From Daphnia pulex (taxonomy: Eukaryota; Arthropoda; Branchiopoda; Diplostraca; Daphniidae): a stretch of DNA of 64,000 nucleotides. Where the stretch lies: NCBI RefSeq assembly GCF_021134715.1, contig NC_060027.1, positions 5,580,001 to 5,644,000 on the forward strand, in the 5' to 3' direction. Position numbers and translations under genes: made by a program. Of this stretch, positions 44,637 through 57,738 are shown piece after piece; position 1 is the first letter of the stretch; the number at the start of each line of letters is the position of its first letter. The notes beneath the pieces were generated by a model. The model had not been told where the DNA came from. It saw only the letters and a list, made by a program, of their open reading frames with translations, and searched no databases.

Positions 44637-45440
44637 TGGATTATCGCTCGCACTATGGTGATAACTACATCGGTGGTTATGAGGTTTTACTGCTAATATA
44701 CACATAAGTTATATTGCTATATTTTATTTTTTTACTTTTTATGTAATGCGTTCTAGGATGATAGACTGCATAGTTGTAAACTTATCTCTAGTGATGTAAC
44801 ATTACCACTTTGCAGTAATCAAGTCAAAACTACAGCGGTTATTGTTGCGTTAAAAAAGCGCAAGTTTTGACTGCTTTTCGTTTAAATGACACCAGACGGA
44901 TAGCCAAACAAATACAACTTGGTAGTGGCACCCTTTTAAGTATACAGACTAGCTAGTTAGCGTGTAAGATTCCTACCGCTCTTCTTCCATTACACATTTT
45001 ACATAGCAGTACATCAGTCCAGATATTGGCTATTATCGCAAAATGGATTATCGCTCGCACTATGGTGATAACTACATCGGTGGTTATGAGGTTTTACTGC
45101 TAATATATACATAAGTTATATTGCTATATTTTATTTTTTTACTTTTTATGTAATGCGTTCTAGGATGATAGACTGCATAGTTGTAAACTTATCTCTAGTG
45201 ATGTAACATTACCACTTTGCAGTAATCAAGTCAAAACTACAGCGGTTATTGTTGCGTTAAAAAAGCGCAAGTTTTGACTGCTTTTCGTTTAAATGACACC
45301 AGACGGATAGCCAAATGGTAGTGGCACCCTTTTAAGTATACAGACTAGCTAGTTAGCGTGTAAGATTCCTACCGCTCTTCTTCCATTACACATTTTACAT
45401 AGCAGTACATCAGTCCAGATATTGGCTATTATCGCAAAAG
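44637..45440 (+). repeat. internal tandem duplication within a cassette
   Basis: A block beginning TGGATTATCGCTCGC occurs at 44,637 and again at 45,044, a 407-bp step, with the junction TTATCGCAAAA/TGGATTATC. The second copy has lost about 11 bp near 45,316. It carries no tRNA gene and lengthens this cassette to about 2,081 bp. Confidence 0.88.
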
Positions 45441-45485
45441 TAAAACAAGGAATGCAATTCCATACAAGGATTAAAATTGTTTAAT

Positions 45486-45558
45486 TGTTTCCACCCAGGA
45501 TCGAACTGAGGACCTTCAGCGTGTAAAGCCGACGTGATAACCACTACACTATGGAAAC
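45486..45558 (-). tRNA. tRNA-Val(UAC)
   Basis: Clean copy with U33. Confidence 0.92.
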
Positions 45559-45821
45559 ATTAACTTTATAAAGATGGCAACAAATTTATTTCGCCAAAAT
45601 CAACATAACATGTTTATGTCCCCCAACGATATAATCAGGATATAGCTGACCAAATGAAGCCACTTGATGAAAAATAGGCATCAATTATCGACATTTCGCT
45701 TCGAGAAATATCAGAGAAAAGAAATCAAATTTTTAAAAAAGATCAATCGATTTTTCAGAGTCAGTTACTCTTAATAAAAATGGAGGGCTAATAGAAATAC
45801 GGGGTAAAATATAAATATATG

Positions 45822-45893
45822 GGGGGTATAGCTCAGTGGTAGAGCATTCGACTGCAGATCGAAATGTCCCCGGTTCAACCCCGGATGCCCCCT
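45822..45893 (+). tRNA. tRNA-Cys(GCA) type A
   Basis: Standard type A sequence. Confidence 0.9.
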
Positions 45894-46290
45894 GTTAAGT
45901 TAAACCTAATATATAAGGAACGAAATATTATTGGGTTTATTCAGTTAAATTGTTTCATTGATGTGTTTATTGAATTTAAAAATAAGCTCACTCGAAATAT
46001 TTCTACGTATCAGCCTGACTTTTGAAAGTTTGAAAGAAATTCTCATCAACTTATGGAAACTGATCTGCGTTAAAAGCTGTTCAAGAAGTATTATTTAATA
46101 ACACACAGTTTCTTCACTTCAATAACTGAAATATCTGACTGGCCTCCTGTTCGATAGAAACTCAATAATTAACCAAATGATTCTTTGTTTGCGCATCCTG
46201 TGTGAAACACAAATTAAAAGCTAAGGGTTTTTCGCAAAATTATTACGTTACAATCCAGAATGTCAAAGGTAAACTCATGTGGACATTTAT

Positions 46291-46362
46291 GGGGGTATAG
46301 CTCAGTGGTAGAGCATTCGACTGCAGATCGAAATGTCCCCAGTTCAAACCTGGGTGCCCCCT
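46291..46362 (+). tRNA. tRNA-Cys(GCA) type B
   Basis: Clean: acceptor, D, anticodon and T stems all pair. Confidence 0.93.
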
Positions 46363-46717
46363 TGTAAGACGGATGATCATGATTTAGATGATCAAATGAA
46401 ATAATTTGAAGTTTTCTGCACGCTTTCCTGATTGAATGGAAACTTTTATATCATTTATTTAATGATTTACATCAAATATATAGTGACAAAACAATAATCA
46501 CACCATAGAATTACTACTGTATCTGTAGCAGATTTGCGCACAATATAGAAAAAAAAAGCCAGGTACGATTATCTCAGCGAAAAATGTAAAACCCCGGTCG
46601 TGTGTACAATTGCAATCAATACTTAAGAGTCTCATGCTGTTTCGACTGAGGTAGCCAGACTCATACAAATCAACGTTGTAATGCAATAGTATCTAATATG
46701 TCATGGTAAAATGCACA

Positions 46718-47520
46718 TGGATTATCGCTCGCACTATGGTGATAACTACATCGGTGGTTATGAGGTTTTACTGCTAAGATAAATAAAAGTTATATTGCTA
46801 TATTTTATTTGTTTACTTTTTATGTAATGCGTGCTAGGATGATAGACTGCATAGTTGTAAACTTATCTCTAGTGATGTAACATTACCACTTTGCAGTAAT
46901 CAAGTCAAAACTACAGCGGTTATTGTTGCGTTAAAAAAGCGCAAGTTTTGACTGCTTTTCGTTTAAATGACACCAGACGGATAGCCAAACAAATACAACT
47001 TGGTAGTGGCACCCTTTTAAGTATACAGACTAGCTAGTTAGCGTGTAAGATTCCTACCGCTCTTCTTCCATTACACATTTTACATAGCAGTACATCAGTC
47101 CAGATATTGGCTATTATCGCAAAATGGATTATCGCTCGCACTATGGTGATAACTACATCGGTGGTTATGAGGTTTTACTGCTAATATACACATAAGTTAT
47201 ATTGCTATATTTTATTTTTTTACTTTTTATGTAATGCGTTCTAGGATGATAGACTGCATAGTTGTAAACTTATCTCTAGTGATGTAACATTACCACTTTG
47301 CAGTAATCAAGTCAAAACTACAGCGGTTATTGTTGCGTTAAAAAAGCGCAAGTTTTGACTGCTTTTCGTTTAAATGACACCAGACGGATAGCCAAACAAA
47401 TACAACTTGGTAGTGGCACCCTTTTAAGTATACAGACTAGCTAGTTAGCGTGTAAGATTCCTACCGCTCTTCTTCCATTACACATTTTACATAGCAGTAC
47501 ATCAGTCCAGATATTGGCTA
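46718..47520 (+). repeat. internal tandem duplication within a cassette, second instance
   Basis: Same 407-bp step and same junction as at 44,637 (copies start at 46,718 and 47,125), so both cassettes descend from one duplication. The cassette is about 2,090 bp. Confidence 0.88.
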
Positions 47521-47577
47521 TTATCGCAAAAGTAAAACAAGGAATGCAATTCCATACAAGGATTAAAATTGTTTAAT

Positions 47578-47650
47578 TGTTTCCACCCAGGATCGAACTG
47601 AGGACCTTCAGCGTGTAAGGCCGACGTGATAACCACTACACTATGGAAAC
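47578..47650 (-). tRNA. tRNA-Val(UAC)
   Basis: Loop CTTACAC: C32-U33, the usual animal pattern. It is the only copy with C32. Confidence 0.92.
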
Positions 47651-47923
47651 ATTAACTTTCTAAAGATGGCAACAAATTTATTTCGCCAAAATCAACATAA
47701 CATGTTTTTGTCCCCCAACGATATAATCAGGATATAGCTGACCAAATGAAGCCACTTGATGAAAAATAGGCATCAATTATCGACATTTCGCTTCGAGAAA
47801 TATCAGAGAAAAGAAATCCAATTTTTAAAAAAGATCAATCGATTTTTCAGAGTCAGTTACTCTTAATAAAAATGGAGGGCTAATAGAAATACGGGGTAAA
47901 ATATTAATATATGGGTGGTATAG

Positions 47924-47995
47924 CTCACTGGTAGAGCATTCGACTGCAGATCGAAATGTCCCCGGTTCAACCCCGGATGCCCCCTGTTAAGTTAA
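47924..47995 (+). tRNA. tRNA-Cys(GCA) type A, degraded
   Basis: The acceptor GGTGGTA has a U3-C70 mismatch, and the D-loop AGTGG is ACTGG, which damages box A. Probably weak or inactive. Confidence 0.6.
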
Positions 47996-48380
47996 ACCTA
48001 ATATAAGGAACGAAATATTGTTGGGTTTATTCAGTTAAATTGTTTCATTGATGTGTTTATTGAATTTAAAAATAAGCTCACTCGAAATATTTCTACGTAT
48101 CAGCCTGACTTTTGAAAGTTTGAAAGAAATTCTCATCAACTTCTGGAAACTGATCTGCGTTAAAAGCTGTTCAAGAAGTATTATTTAATAACACACAGTT
48201 TCTTCACTTCAATAACTGAAATATCTGACTGGCCTCCTGTTCGATAGAAACTCAATAATTAACCAAATGATTCTTTGTTTGCGCATCCTGTGTGAAACAC
48301 AAATTAAAAGCTAAGGGTTTTTCGCAAAATTATTACGTTACAATCCAGAATGTCAAAGGTAAACTCATGTGGACATTTAT

Positions 48381-48452
48381 GGGGGTATAGCTCAGTGGTA
48401 GAGCATTCGACTGCAGATCGAAATGTCCCCAGTTCAAACCTGGGTGCCCCCT
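48381..48452 (+). tRNA. tRNA-Cys(GCA) type B
   Basis: Clean copy. Confidence 0.93.
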
Positions 48453-49260
48453 TGTAAGACGGATGATCATGATTGAGATGATCAAATGAAATAACTTGAA
48501 GTTTTCTGCACGCTTTCCTGATTGAATGGAAACTTTTATATCATTTATTTAATGATTTACATCAAATATATAGTGACAAAACAATAATCACACCATAGAA
48601 TTACTACTGTATCTGTAGCAGATTTGCGCACAATATAGAAAAAACCAGCCAGGTACGATTATCTCAGCGAAAAATGTAAAACCCCGGTCGTGTGTACAAT
48701 TGCAATCAATACTTAAGAGTCTCATGCTGTTTCGACTGAGGTAGCCAGACTCATACAAATCAACGTTGTAATGCAATAGTATCTAATATGTCATGGTAAA
48801 ATGCACATGGATTATCGCTCGCACTATGGTGATAACTACATCGGTGGTTATGAGGTTTTACTGCTAATATACACATAAGTTATATTGCTATATTTTATTT
48901 TTTTACTTTTTATGTAATGCGTTCTAGGATGATAGACTGCATAGTTGTAAACTTATCTCTAGTGATGTAACATTACCACTTTGCAGTAATCAAGTCAAAA
49001 CTACAGCGGTTATTGTTGCGTTAAAAAAGCGGAAGTTTTGACTGCTTTTCGTTTAAATGACACCAGACGGATAGCCAAACAAATACAACTTGGTAGTGGC
49101 ACCCTTTTAAGTATACAGACTAGCTAGTTAGCGTGTAAGATTCCTACCGCTCTTCTTCCATTACACATTTTACATAGCAGTACATCAGTCCAGATATTGG
49201 CTATTATCGCAAAAGTAAAACAAGGAATGCAATTCCATACAAGGATTAAAATTGTTTAAT

Positions 49261-49333
49261 TGTTTCCACCCAGGATCGAACTGAGGACCTTCAGCGTGTA
49301 AAGCCGACGTGATAACCACTACACTATGGAAAC
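49261..49333 (-). tRNA. tRNA-Val(UAC)
   Basis: Clean copy with U33. Confidence 0.92.
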
Positions 49334-49596
49334 ATTAACTTTATAAAGATGGCAACAAATTTATTTCGCCAAAATCAACATAACATGTTTATGTCCCCCA
49401 ACGATATAATCAGGATATAGCTGACCAAATGAAGCCACTTGATGAAAAATAGGCATCAATTATCGACATTTCACTTCGAGAAATATCAGAGAAAAGAAAT
49501 CCAATTTTTAAAAAAGATCAATCGATTTTTCAGAGTCAGTTACTCTTAATAAAAATGGAGGGCTAATAGAAATACGGGGTAAAATATAAATATATG

Positions 49597-49668
49597 GGGG
49601 GTATAGCTCAGTGGTAGAGCATTCGACTGCAGATCGAAATGTCCCCGGTTCAACCCCGGATGCCCCCT
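49597..49668 (+). tRNA. tRNA-Cys(GCA) type A
   Basis: Standard type A sequence. Confidence 0.9.
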
Positions 49669-50063
49669 GTTAAGTTAAACCAAATATAAGGAACGAAATA
49701 TTATTGGGTTTATTCAGTTAAATTGTTTCATTGATGTGTTTATTGAATTTAAAAATAAGCTCACTCGAAATATTTCTACGTATCAGCCTGACTTTTGAAA
49801 GTTTGAAAGAAATTCTCATCAACTTCTGGAAACTGATCTGCGTTAAAAGCTGTTCAAGAAGTATTATTTAATAACACACAGTTTCTTCACTTCAATAACT
49901 GAAATATCTGACTGGCCTCCTGTTCGATAGAAACTCAATAATTAACCAAATGATTCTTTGTTTGCGCATCCTGTGTGAAACACAAATTAAAAGCTAAGGG
50001 TTTTTCGCAAAATTATTACGTTACAATCCAGAATGTCAAAGGTAAACTCATGTGGACATTTAT

Positions 50064-50135
50064 GGGGGTATAGCTCAGTGGTAGAGCATTCGACTGCAGA
50101 TCGAAATGTCCCCAGTTCAAACCTGGGTGCCCCCT
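50064..50135 (+). tRNA. tRNA-Cys(GCA) type B
   Basis: Clean copy. Confidence 0.93.
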
Positions 50136-50943
50136 TGTAAGACGGATGATCATGATTTAGATGATCAAATGAAATAACTTGAAGTTTTCTGCACGCTTTC
50201 CTGATTGAATGGAAACTTTTATATCATTTATTTAATGATTTACATCGAATATATAGTGACAAAACAATAATCACACCATAGAATTACTACTGTATCTGTA
50301 GCAGATTTGCGCACAATATAGAAAGAACCAGCCAGGTACGATTATCTCAGCGAAAAATGTAAAACCCCGGTCGTGTGTACAATTGCAATCAATACTTAAG
50401 AGTCTCATGCTGTTTCGGCTGAGGTAGCCAGACTCATACAAATCAACGTTGTAATGCCAAAATATCTAATATGTCATGGTAAAATGCACATGGATTATCG
50501 CTCGCACTATGGTGATAACTACATCGGTGGTTATGAGGTTTTACTGCTAAGATACACATAAGTTATATTGCTATATTTTATTTTTTTACTTTTTTTGTAA
50601 TGCGTTCTAGGATGATAGACTGCATAGTTGTAAACTAATCTCTAGTGATGTAACATTACCACTTTGCAGTAATCAAGTCAAAACTACAGCGGTTATTGTT
50701 GCGTTAAAAAAGCGGAAGTTTTGACTGCTTTTCGTTTAAATGACACCAGACGGATAGCCAAACAAATACAACTTTGTAGTGGCACCCTTTTAAGTATACA
50801 GACTAGCTAGTTAGCGTGTAAGATTCCTACCGCTCTTCTTCCATTACACATTTTACATAGCAGTACATCAGTCCAGATATTGGCTATTATCGCAAAAGTA
50901 AAACAAGGAATGCAATTCCATACAAGGATTAAAATTGTTTAAT

Positions 50944-51016
50944 TGTTTCCACCCAGGATCGAACTGAGGACCTTCAGCGTGTAGAGCCGACGTGATAACC
51001 ACTACACTATGGAAAC
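50944..51016 (-). tRNA. tRNA-Val(UAC), C33 variant
   Basis: Loop TCTACAC. Confidence 0.8.
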
Positions 51017-51279
51017 ATTAACTTTCTAAAGATGGCAACAAATTTATTTCGCCAAAATCAACATAACATGTTTATGTCCCCCAACGATATAATCAGGATA
51101 TAGCTGACCAAATGAAGCCACTTGATGAAAAATAGGCATCAATTATCGACATTTCGCTTCGAGAAATATCAGAGAAAAGAAATCCAATTTTTAAAAAAGA
51201 TCAATCGATTTTTCAGAGTCAGTTACTCTTAATAAAAATGGAGGGCTAATAGAAATACGGGGTAAAATATAAATATATG

Positions 51280-51351
51280 GGGGGTATAGCTCAGTGGTAG
51301 AGCATTCGACTGCAGATCGAAATGTCCCCGGTTCAACCCCGGATGCCCCCT
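51280..51351 (+). tRNA. tRNA-Cys(GCA) type A
   Basis: Standard type A sequence. Confidence 0.9.
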
Positions 51352-51746
51352 GTTAAGTTAAACCTAATATAAGGAACGAAATATTATTGGGTTTATTCAG
51401 TTAAATTGTTTCATTGATGTGTTTATTGAATTTAAAAATAAGCTCACTCGAAATATTTCTACGTATCAGCCTGACTTTTGAAAGTTTGAAAGAAATTCTC
51501 ATCAACTTCTGGAAACTGATCTGCGTTAAAAGCTGTTCAAGAAGTATTATTTAATAACACACAGTTTCTTCACTTCAATAACTGAAATATCTGACTGGCC
51601 TCCTGTTCGATAGAAACTCAATAATTAACCAAATGATTCTTTGTTTGCGCATCCTGTGTGAAACACAAATTAAAAGCTAAGGGTTTTTCGCAAAATTAAT
51701 TTGTTACAATCCAGAATGTCAAAGGTAAACTCATGTGGACATTTAT

Positions 51747-51818
51747 GGGGGTATAGCTCAGTGGTAGAGCATTCGACTGCAGATCGAAATGTCCCCAGAT
51801 CAAACCTGGGTGCCCTCT
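51747..51818 (+). tRNA. tRNA-Cys(GCA) type B, T-loop variant
   Basis: T54 is A and G2-U71, the same haplotype as 30,768 and 34,136 although about 17 kb away. Confidence 0.7.
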
Positions 51819-52626
51819 TGTAAGACGGATGATCATAATTGAGATGATCAAATGAAATAACTTGAGGTTTTCTGCACGCTTTCCTGATTGAATGGAAACT
51901 TTTATATCATTTATTTAATGATTTACATCAAATATATAGTGACAAAACAATAATCACACCATAGAATTACTACTGTATCTGTAGCAGATTTGCGCACAAT
52001 ATAGAAAAAACCAGCCAGGTACGATTATCTCAGCGAAAAATGTAAAACCCCGGTCGTGTGTACAATTGCAATCAATACTTAAGAGTCTCATGCTGTTTCG
52101 ACTGAGGTAGCCAGGCTCCTACAAATCAACGTTGTAATGCAATAATATCTAACATGTCATGGTAAAATGCACATGGATTATCGCTCGCACTATGGTGATA
52201 ACTACATCGGTGGTTATGAGGTTTTACTGCTAAGATACACATAAGTTATATTGCTATATTTTATTTTTTTACTTTTTATGTAATGCGTTCTAGGATGATA
52301 GACTGCATAGTTGTAAACTTATCTCTAGTGATGTAACATTACCACTTTGCAGTAATCAAGTCAAAACTACAGCGGTTATTGTTGCGTTAAAAAAGCGGAA
52401 GTTTTGACTGCTTTTCGTTTAAATGACACCAGACGGATAGCCAAACAAATACAACTTGGTAGTGGCACCCTTTTAAGTATACAGACTAGCTAGTTAGCGT
52501 GTAAGATTCCTACCGCTCTTCTTCCATTACACATTTTACATAGCAGTACATCAGTCCAGATATTGGCTATTATCGCAAAAGTAAAACAAGGAATGCAATT
52601 CCATACAAGGATTAAAATTGTTTAAT

Positions 52627-52699
52627 TGTTTCCACCCAGGATCGAACTGAGGACCTTCAGCGTGTAGAGCCGACGTGATAACCACTACACTATGGAAAC
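52627..52699 (-). tRNA. tRNA-Val(UAC), C33 variant
   Basis: Loop TCTACAC. Confidence 0.8.
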
Positions 52700-52962
52700 A
52701 TTAACTTTCTAAAGATGGCAACAAATTTATTTCGCCAAAATCAACATAACATGTTTATGTCCCCCAACGATATAATCAGGATATAGCTGACCAAATGAAG
52801 CCACTTGATGAAAAATAGGCATCAATTATCGACATTTCGCTTCGAGAAATATCAGAGAAAAGAAATCCAATTTTTAAAAAAGATCAATCGATTTTTCAGA
52901 GTCAGTTACTCTTAATAAAAATGGAGGGCTAATAGAAATACGGGGTAAAATATTAATATATG

Positions 52963-53034
52963 GGGGGTATAGCTCAGTGGTAGAGCATTCGACTGCAGAT
53001 CGAAATGTCCCCGGTTCAACCCCGGATGCCCCCT
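52963..53034 (+). tRNA. tRNA-Cys(GCA) type A
   Basis: Standard gene; the upstream AT tract reads TATTAATATAT as at 47,910, linking these two cassettes. Confidence 0.9.
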
Positions 53035-53429
53035 GTTAAGTTAAACCTAATATAAGGAACGAAATATTATTGGGTTTATTCAGTTAAATTGTTTCATTGA
53101 TGTGTTTATTGAATTTAAAAATAAGCTCACTCGAAATATTTCTACGTATCAGCCTGACTTTTGAAAGTTTGAAAGAAATTCTCATCATTTTCTGGAAACT
53201 GATCTGCGTTAAAAGCTGTTCAAGAAGTATTATTTAATAACACACAGTTTCTTCACTTCAATAACTGAAATATCTGACTGGCCTCCTGTTCGATAGAAAC
53301 TCAATAATTAACCAAATGATTCTTTGTTTGCGCATCCTGTGTGAAACACAAATTAAAAGCTAAGGGTTTTTCGCAAAATTATTACGTTACAATCCAGAAT
53401 GTCAAAGGTAAACTCATGTGGACATTTAT

Positions 53430-53501
53430 GGGGGTATAGCTCAGTGGTAGAGCATTCGACTGCAGATCGAAATGTCCCCAGTTCAAACCTGGGTGCCCCC
53501 T
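53430..53501 (+). tRNA. tRNA-Cys(GCA) type B
   Basis: Clean copy. Confidence 0.93.
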
Positions 53502-54308
53502 TGTAAGACGGATGATCATGATTTAGATGATCAAATGAAATAACTTGAAGTTTTCTGCACGCTTTCCTGATTGAATGGAAACTTTTATATCATTTATTTA
53601 ATGATTTACATAAAATATATAGTGACAAAACAATAATCACACCATAGAATTACTACTGTATCTGTAGCAGATTTGCGCACTATATAGAAAAAAAAGCCAG
53701 GTACGATTATCTCAGCGAAAAATGTAAAACCCCGGTCGTGTGTACAATTGCAATCAATACTTAAGAGTCTCATGCTGTTTCGACTGAGGTAGCCAGACTC
53801 ATACAAATCAACGTTGTAATGCAATAGTATCTAATATGTCATGGTAAAATGCACATGGATTATCGCTCGCACTATGGTGATAACTACATCGGTGGTTATG
53901 AGGTTTTACTGCTAATATACACATAAGTTATATTGCTATATTTGATTTTTTTACTTTTTATGTAATGCGTTCTAGGATGATAGACTGCATAGTTGTAAAC
54001 TTATCTCTAGTGATGTAACATTACCACTTTGCAGTAATCAAGTCAAAACTACAGCGGTTATTGTTGCGTTAAAAAAGCGCAAGTTTTGACTGCTTTTCGT
54101 TTAAATGACACCAGACGGATAGCCAAACAAATACAACTTGGTAGTGGCACCCTTTTAAGTATACAGACTAGCTAGTTAGCGTGTAAGATTCCTACCGCTC
54201 TTCTTCCATTACACATTTTACATAGCAGTACATCAGTCCAGATATTGGCTATTATCGCAAAAGTAAAACAAGGAATGCAATTCCATACAAGGATTAAAAT
54301 TGTTTAAT

Positions 54309-54381
54309 TGTTTCCACCCAGGATCGAACTGAGGACCTTCAGCGTGTAAAGCCGACGTGATAACCACTACACTATGGAAAC
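54309..54381 (-). tRNA. tRNA-Val(UAC)
   Basis: Clean copy with U33. Confidence 0.92.
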
Positions 54382-54644
54382 AATAACTTTATAAAGATGG
54401 CAACAAATTTATTTCGCCAAAATCAACATAACATGTTTATGTCCCCCAACGATATAATCAGGATATAGCTGACCAAATGAAGCCACTTGATGAAAAATAG
54501 GCATCAATTATCGACATTTCGCTTCGAGAAATATCAGAGAAAAGAAATCCAATTTTTAAAAAAGATCAATCGATTTTTCAGAGTCAGTTACTCTTAATAA
54601 AAATGGAGGGCTAATAGAAATACGGGGTAAAATATAAATATATG

Positions 54645-54716
54645 GGGGGTATAGCTCAGTGGTAGAGCATTCGACTGCATATCGAAATGTCCCCGGTTCA
54701 ACCCCGGATGCCCTCT
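54645..54716 (+). tRNA. tRNA-Cys(GCA) type A, loop variant
   Basis: Anticodon loop CTGCATA: position 37, next to the anticodon, is U instead of a purine. Also a G2-U71 wobble. Confidence 0.7.
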
Positions 54717-55111
54717 GTTAAGTTAAACCTAATATAAGGAACGAAATATTATTGGGTTTATTCAGTTAAATTGTTTCTTTGATGTGTTTATTGAATTTAA
54801 AAATAAGCTCACTCGAAATATTTCTACGTATCAGCCTGACTTTTGAAAGTTTGAAAGAAATTCTCATCAACTTCTGGAAACTGATCTGCGTTAAAAGCTG
54901 TTCAAGAAGTATTATTTAATAACACACAGTTTCTTCACTTCAATAACTGAAATATCTGACTGGCCTCCTGTTCGATAGAAACTCAATAATTAACCAAATG
55001 ATTCTTTGTTTGCGCATCCTGTGTGAAACACAAATTAAAAGCTAAGGGTTTTTCGCTAAATTAATACGTTACAATCCAGAATGTCAAAGGTAAACTCATG
55101 TGGACATTTAT

Positions 55112-55183
55112 GGGGGTATAGCTCAGTGGTAGAGCATTCGACTGCAGATCGAAAAGTCCCCAGTTCAAACCTGGGTGCTCCCT
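55112..55183 (+). tRNA. tRNA-Cys(GCA) type B
   Basis: G4-U69 wobble (TGCTCCC), as at 60,321, and a change in the variable loop. Confidence 0.85.
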
Positions 55184-55991
55184 TTTAAGACGGATGATCA
55201 TGATTGAGATGATCAATTGAAACAACTTAAGGTTTTCTGCACGCTTTCCTGATTGAATGGAAACTTTTATATAATTTATTTAATGATGTACATCAAATAT
55301 ATAGTGACAAAACAATAATCACACCATAGAATTACTACTGTATCTGTAGCAGATTTGCGCACAATATAGAAAGAACCAGCCAGGTACGATTATCTCAGCG
55401 AAAAATGTAAAACCCCGGTCGTGTGTACAATTGCAATCAATACTTAAGAGTCTCATGCTTTTTCGACTGAGGTAGCCAGACTCATACAAATCAACGTTGT
55501 AATGCAATAGTATCTAATATGTCATGGTAAAATGCACATGGATTATCGCTCGCACTATGGTGATAACTACATCGGTGGTTATGAGGTTTTACTGCTAAGA
55601 TACACATAAGTTATATTGCTATATTTTATTTTTTTACTTTTTATGTAATGCGTTCTAGGATGATAGACTGCATAGTTGTAAACTTATCTCTATTGATGTA
55701 ACATTACCACTTTGCAGTAATCAAGTCAAAACTACAGCGGTTATTGTTGCGTTAAAAAAGCGCAAGTTTTGACAGCTTTTCATTTAAATGACACCAGACG
55801 GATAGCCAAACAAATACAACTTGGTAGTGGCACCCTTTTAAGTATACAGACTAGCTAGTTAGCGTGTAAGATTCCTACCGCTCTTCTTCCATTACACATT
55901 TTACATAGCAGTACATCAGTCCAGATATTGGCTATTATCGCAAAAGTAAAACAAGGAATGCAATTCCATACAAGGATTAAAATTGTTTAAT

Positions 55992-56064
55992 TGCTTCCAC
56001 CCAGGATCGAACTGAGGGCCTTCAGCGTGCAAAGCCGACGTGATAACCACTACACTATGGAAAC
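55992..56064 (-). tRNA. tRNA-Val body with Ala-type anticodon UGC
   Basis: Anticodon loop TTTGCAC: the TAC anticodon has become TGC, which reads alanine codons. The body is that of the Val copies, with U2-G71 in the acceptor. There is no G3-U70, so alanylation is not expected. If charged by ValRS it could place Val at Ala codons; it may simply be inactive. Confidence 0.75.
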
Positions 56065-56326
56065 ATTAACTTTATAAAGATGGCAACAAATTTATTTCGC
56101 CAAAATCAACATAACATGTTTATGTCCCCCAACGATATAATCAGGATATAGCTGACCAAATGAAGCCACTTGATGAAAAATAGGCATCAATTATCGACAT
56201 TTCGCTTCGAGAAATATCAGAGAAAAGAAATCAAATTTTTAAAAAAGATCAATCGATTTTTCAGAGTCAGTTACTCTTAATAAAAATGGAGGGCTAATAG
56301 AAATACGGGGTAAAATATAAATATAT

Positions 56327-56390
56327 GGCTCAGTGGTAGAGCATTCGACTGCAGATCGAAATGTCCCCGTTTCAACCCCGGATGCCCCCT
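56327..56390 (+). pseudogene. tRNA-Cys(GCA) type A, 5' truncated
   Basis: Nine bases covering most of the 5' acceptor strand (GGGGTATAG) are missing, and one T-arm G has become T. The D and anticodon arms remain. Not a working tRNA. Confidence 0.88.
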
Positions 56391-56785
56391 GTTAAGTTAA
56401 ACCTAATATAAGGAACGAAATATTATTGGGTTTATTCAGTTAAATTGTTTCATTGATGTGTTTATTGAATTTAAAAATAAGCTCACTCGAAATATTTCTA
56501 CGTATCAGCCTGACTTTTGAAAGTTTGAAAGAAATTCTCATCAACTTCTGGAAACTGATCTGCGTTAAAAGCTGTTCAAGAAGTATTATTTAATAACACA
56601 CAGTTTCTTCACTTCAATAACTGAAATATCTGACTGGCCTCCTGTTCGATAGAAACTCAATAATTAACCAAATGATTCTTTGTTTGCGCATCCTGTGTGA
56701 AACACAAATTAAAAGCTAAGGGTTTTTCGCAAAATTATTACGTTACAATCCAGAATGTCAAAGGTAAACTCATGTGGACATTTAT

Positions 56786-56857
56786 GGGGGTATAGCTCAG
56801 TGGTAGAGCATTCGACTGCAGATCGAAATGTCCCCAGTTCAAACCTGGGTGCCCCCT
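56786..56857 (+). tRNA. tRNA-Cys(GCA) type B
   Basis: Clean copy. Confidence 0.93.
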
Positions 56858-57665
56858 TGTAAGACGGATGATCATGATTTAGATGATCAAATGAAATAAC
56901 TTGAAGTTTTCTGCACGCTTTCCTGATTGAATGGAAACTTTTATATCATTTATTTAATGATTTACATCAAATATATAGTGACAAAACAATAATCACACCA
57001 TAGAATTACTACTGTATCTGTAGCAGATTTGCGCACAATATAGAAAAAACCAGCCAGGTACGATTATCTCAGCGAAAAATGTAAAACCCCGGTCGTGTGT
57101 ACAATTGCAATCAATACTTAAGAGTCTCATGCTGTTTCGACTGAGGTAGCCAGACTCATACAAATCAACGTTGTAATGCAATAGTATCTAATATGTCATG
57201 GTAAAATGCACATGGATTATCGCTCGCACTTTGGTGATAACTACATCGGTGGTTATGAGGTTTTACTGCTAATATACACATAAGTTATATTGCTATATTT
57301 TATTTTTTTACTTTTTATGTAATGCGTTCTAGGATGATAGACTGCATAGTTGTAAACTTATCTCTAGTGATGTAACATTACCACTTTGCAGTAATCAAGT
57401 CAAAACTACAGCGGTTATTGTTGCGTTAAAAAAGCGCAAGTTTTGACTGCTTTTCGTTTAAATGACACCAGACGGATAGCCAAACAAATACAACTTGGTA
57501 GTGGCACCCTTTTAAGTATACAGACTAGCTAGTTAGCGTGTAAGATTCCTACCGCTCTTCTTCCATTACACATTTTACATAGCAGTACATCAGTCCAGAT
57601 ATTGGCTATTATCGCAAAAGTAAAACAAGGAATGCAACTCCATACAAGGATTAAAATTGTTTAAT

Positions 57666-57738
57666 TGTTTCCACCCAGGATCGAACTGAGGACCTTCAGC
57701 GTGTAGAGCCGACGTGATAACCACTACACTATGGGAAC
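57666..57738 (-). tRNA. tRNA-Val(UAC), C33 variant
   Basis: Loop TCTACAC. The acceptor 5' strand GTTCCCA gives a C4-A69 mismatch. Confidence 0.72.
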
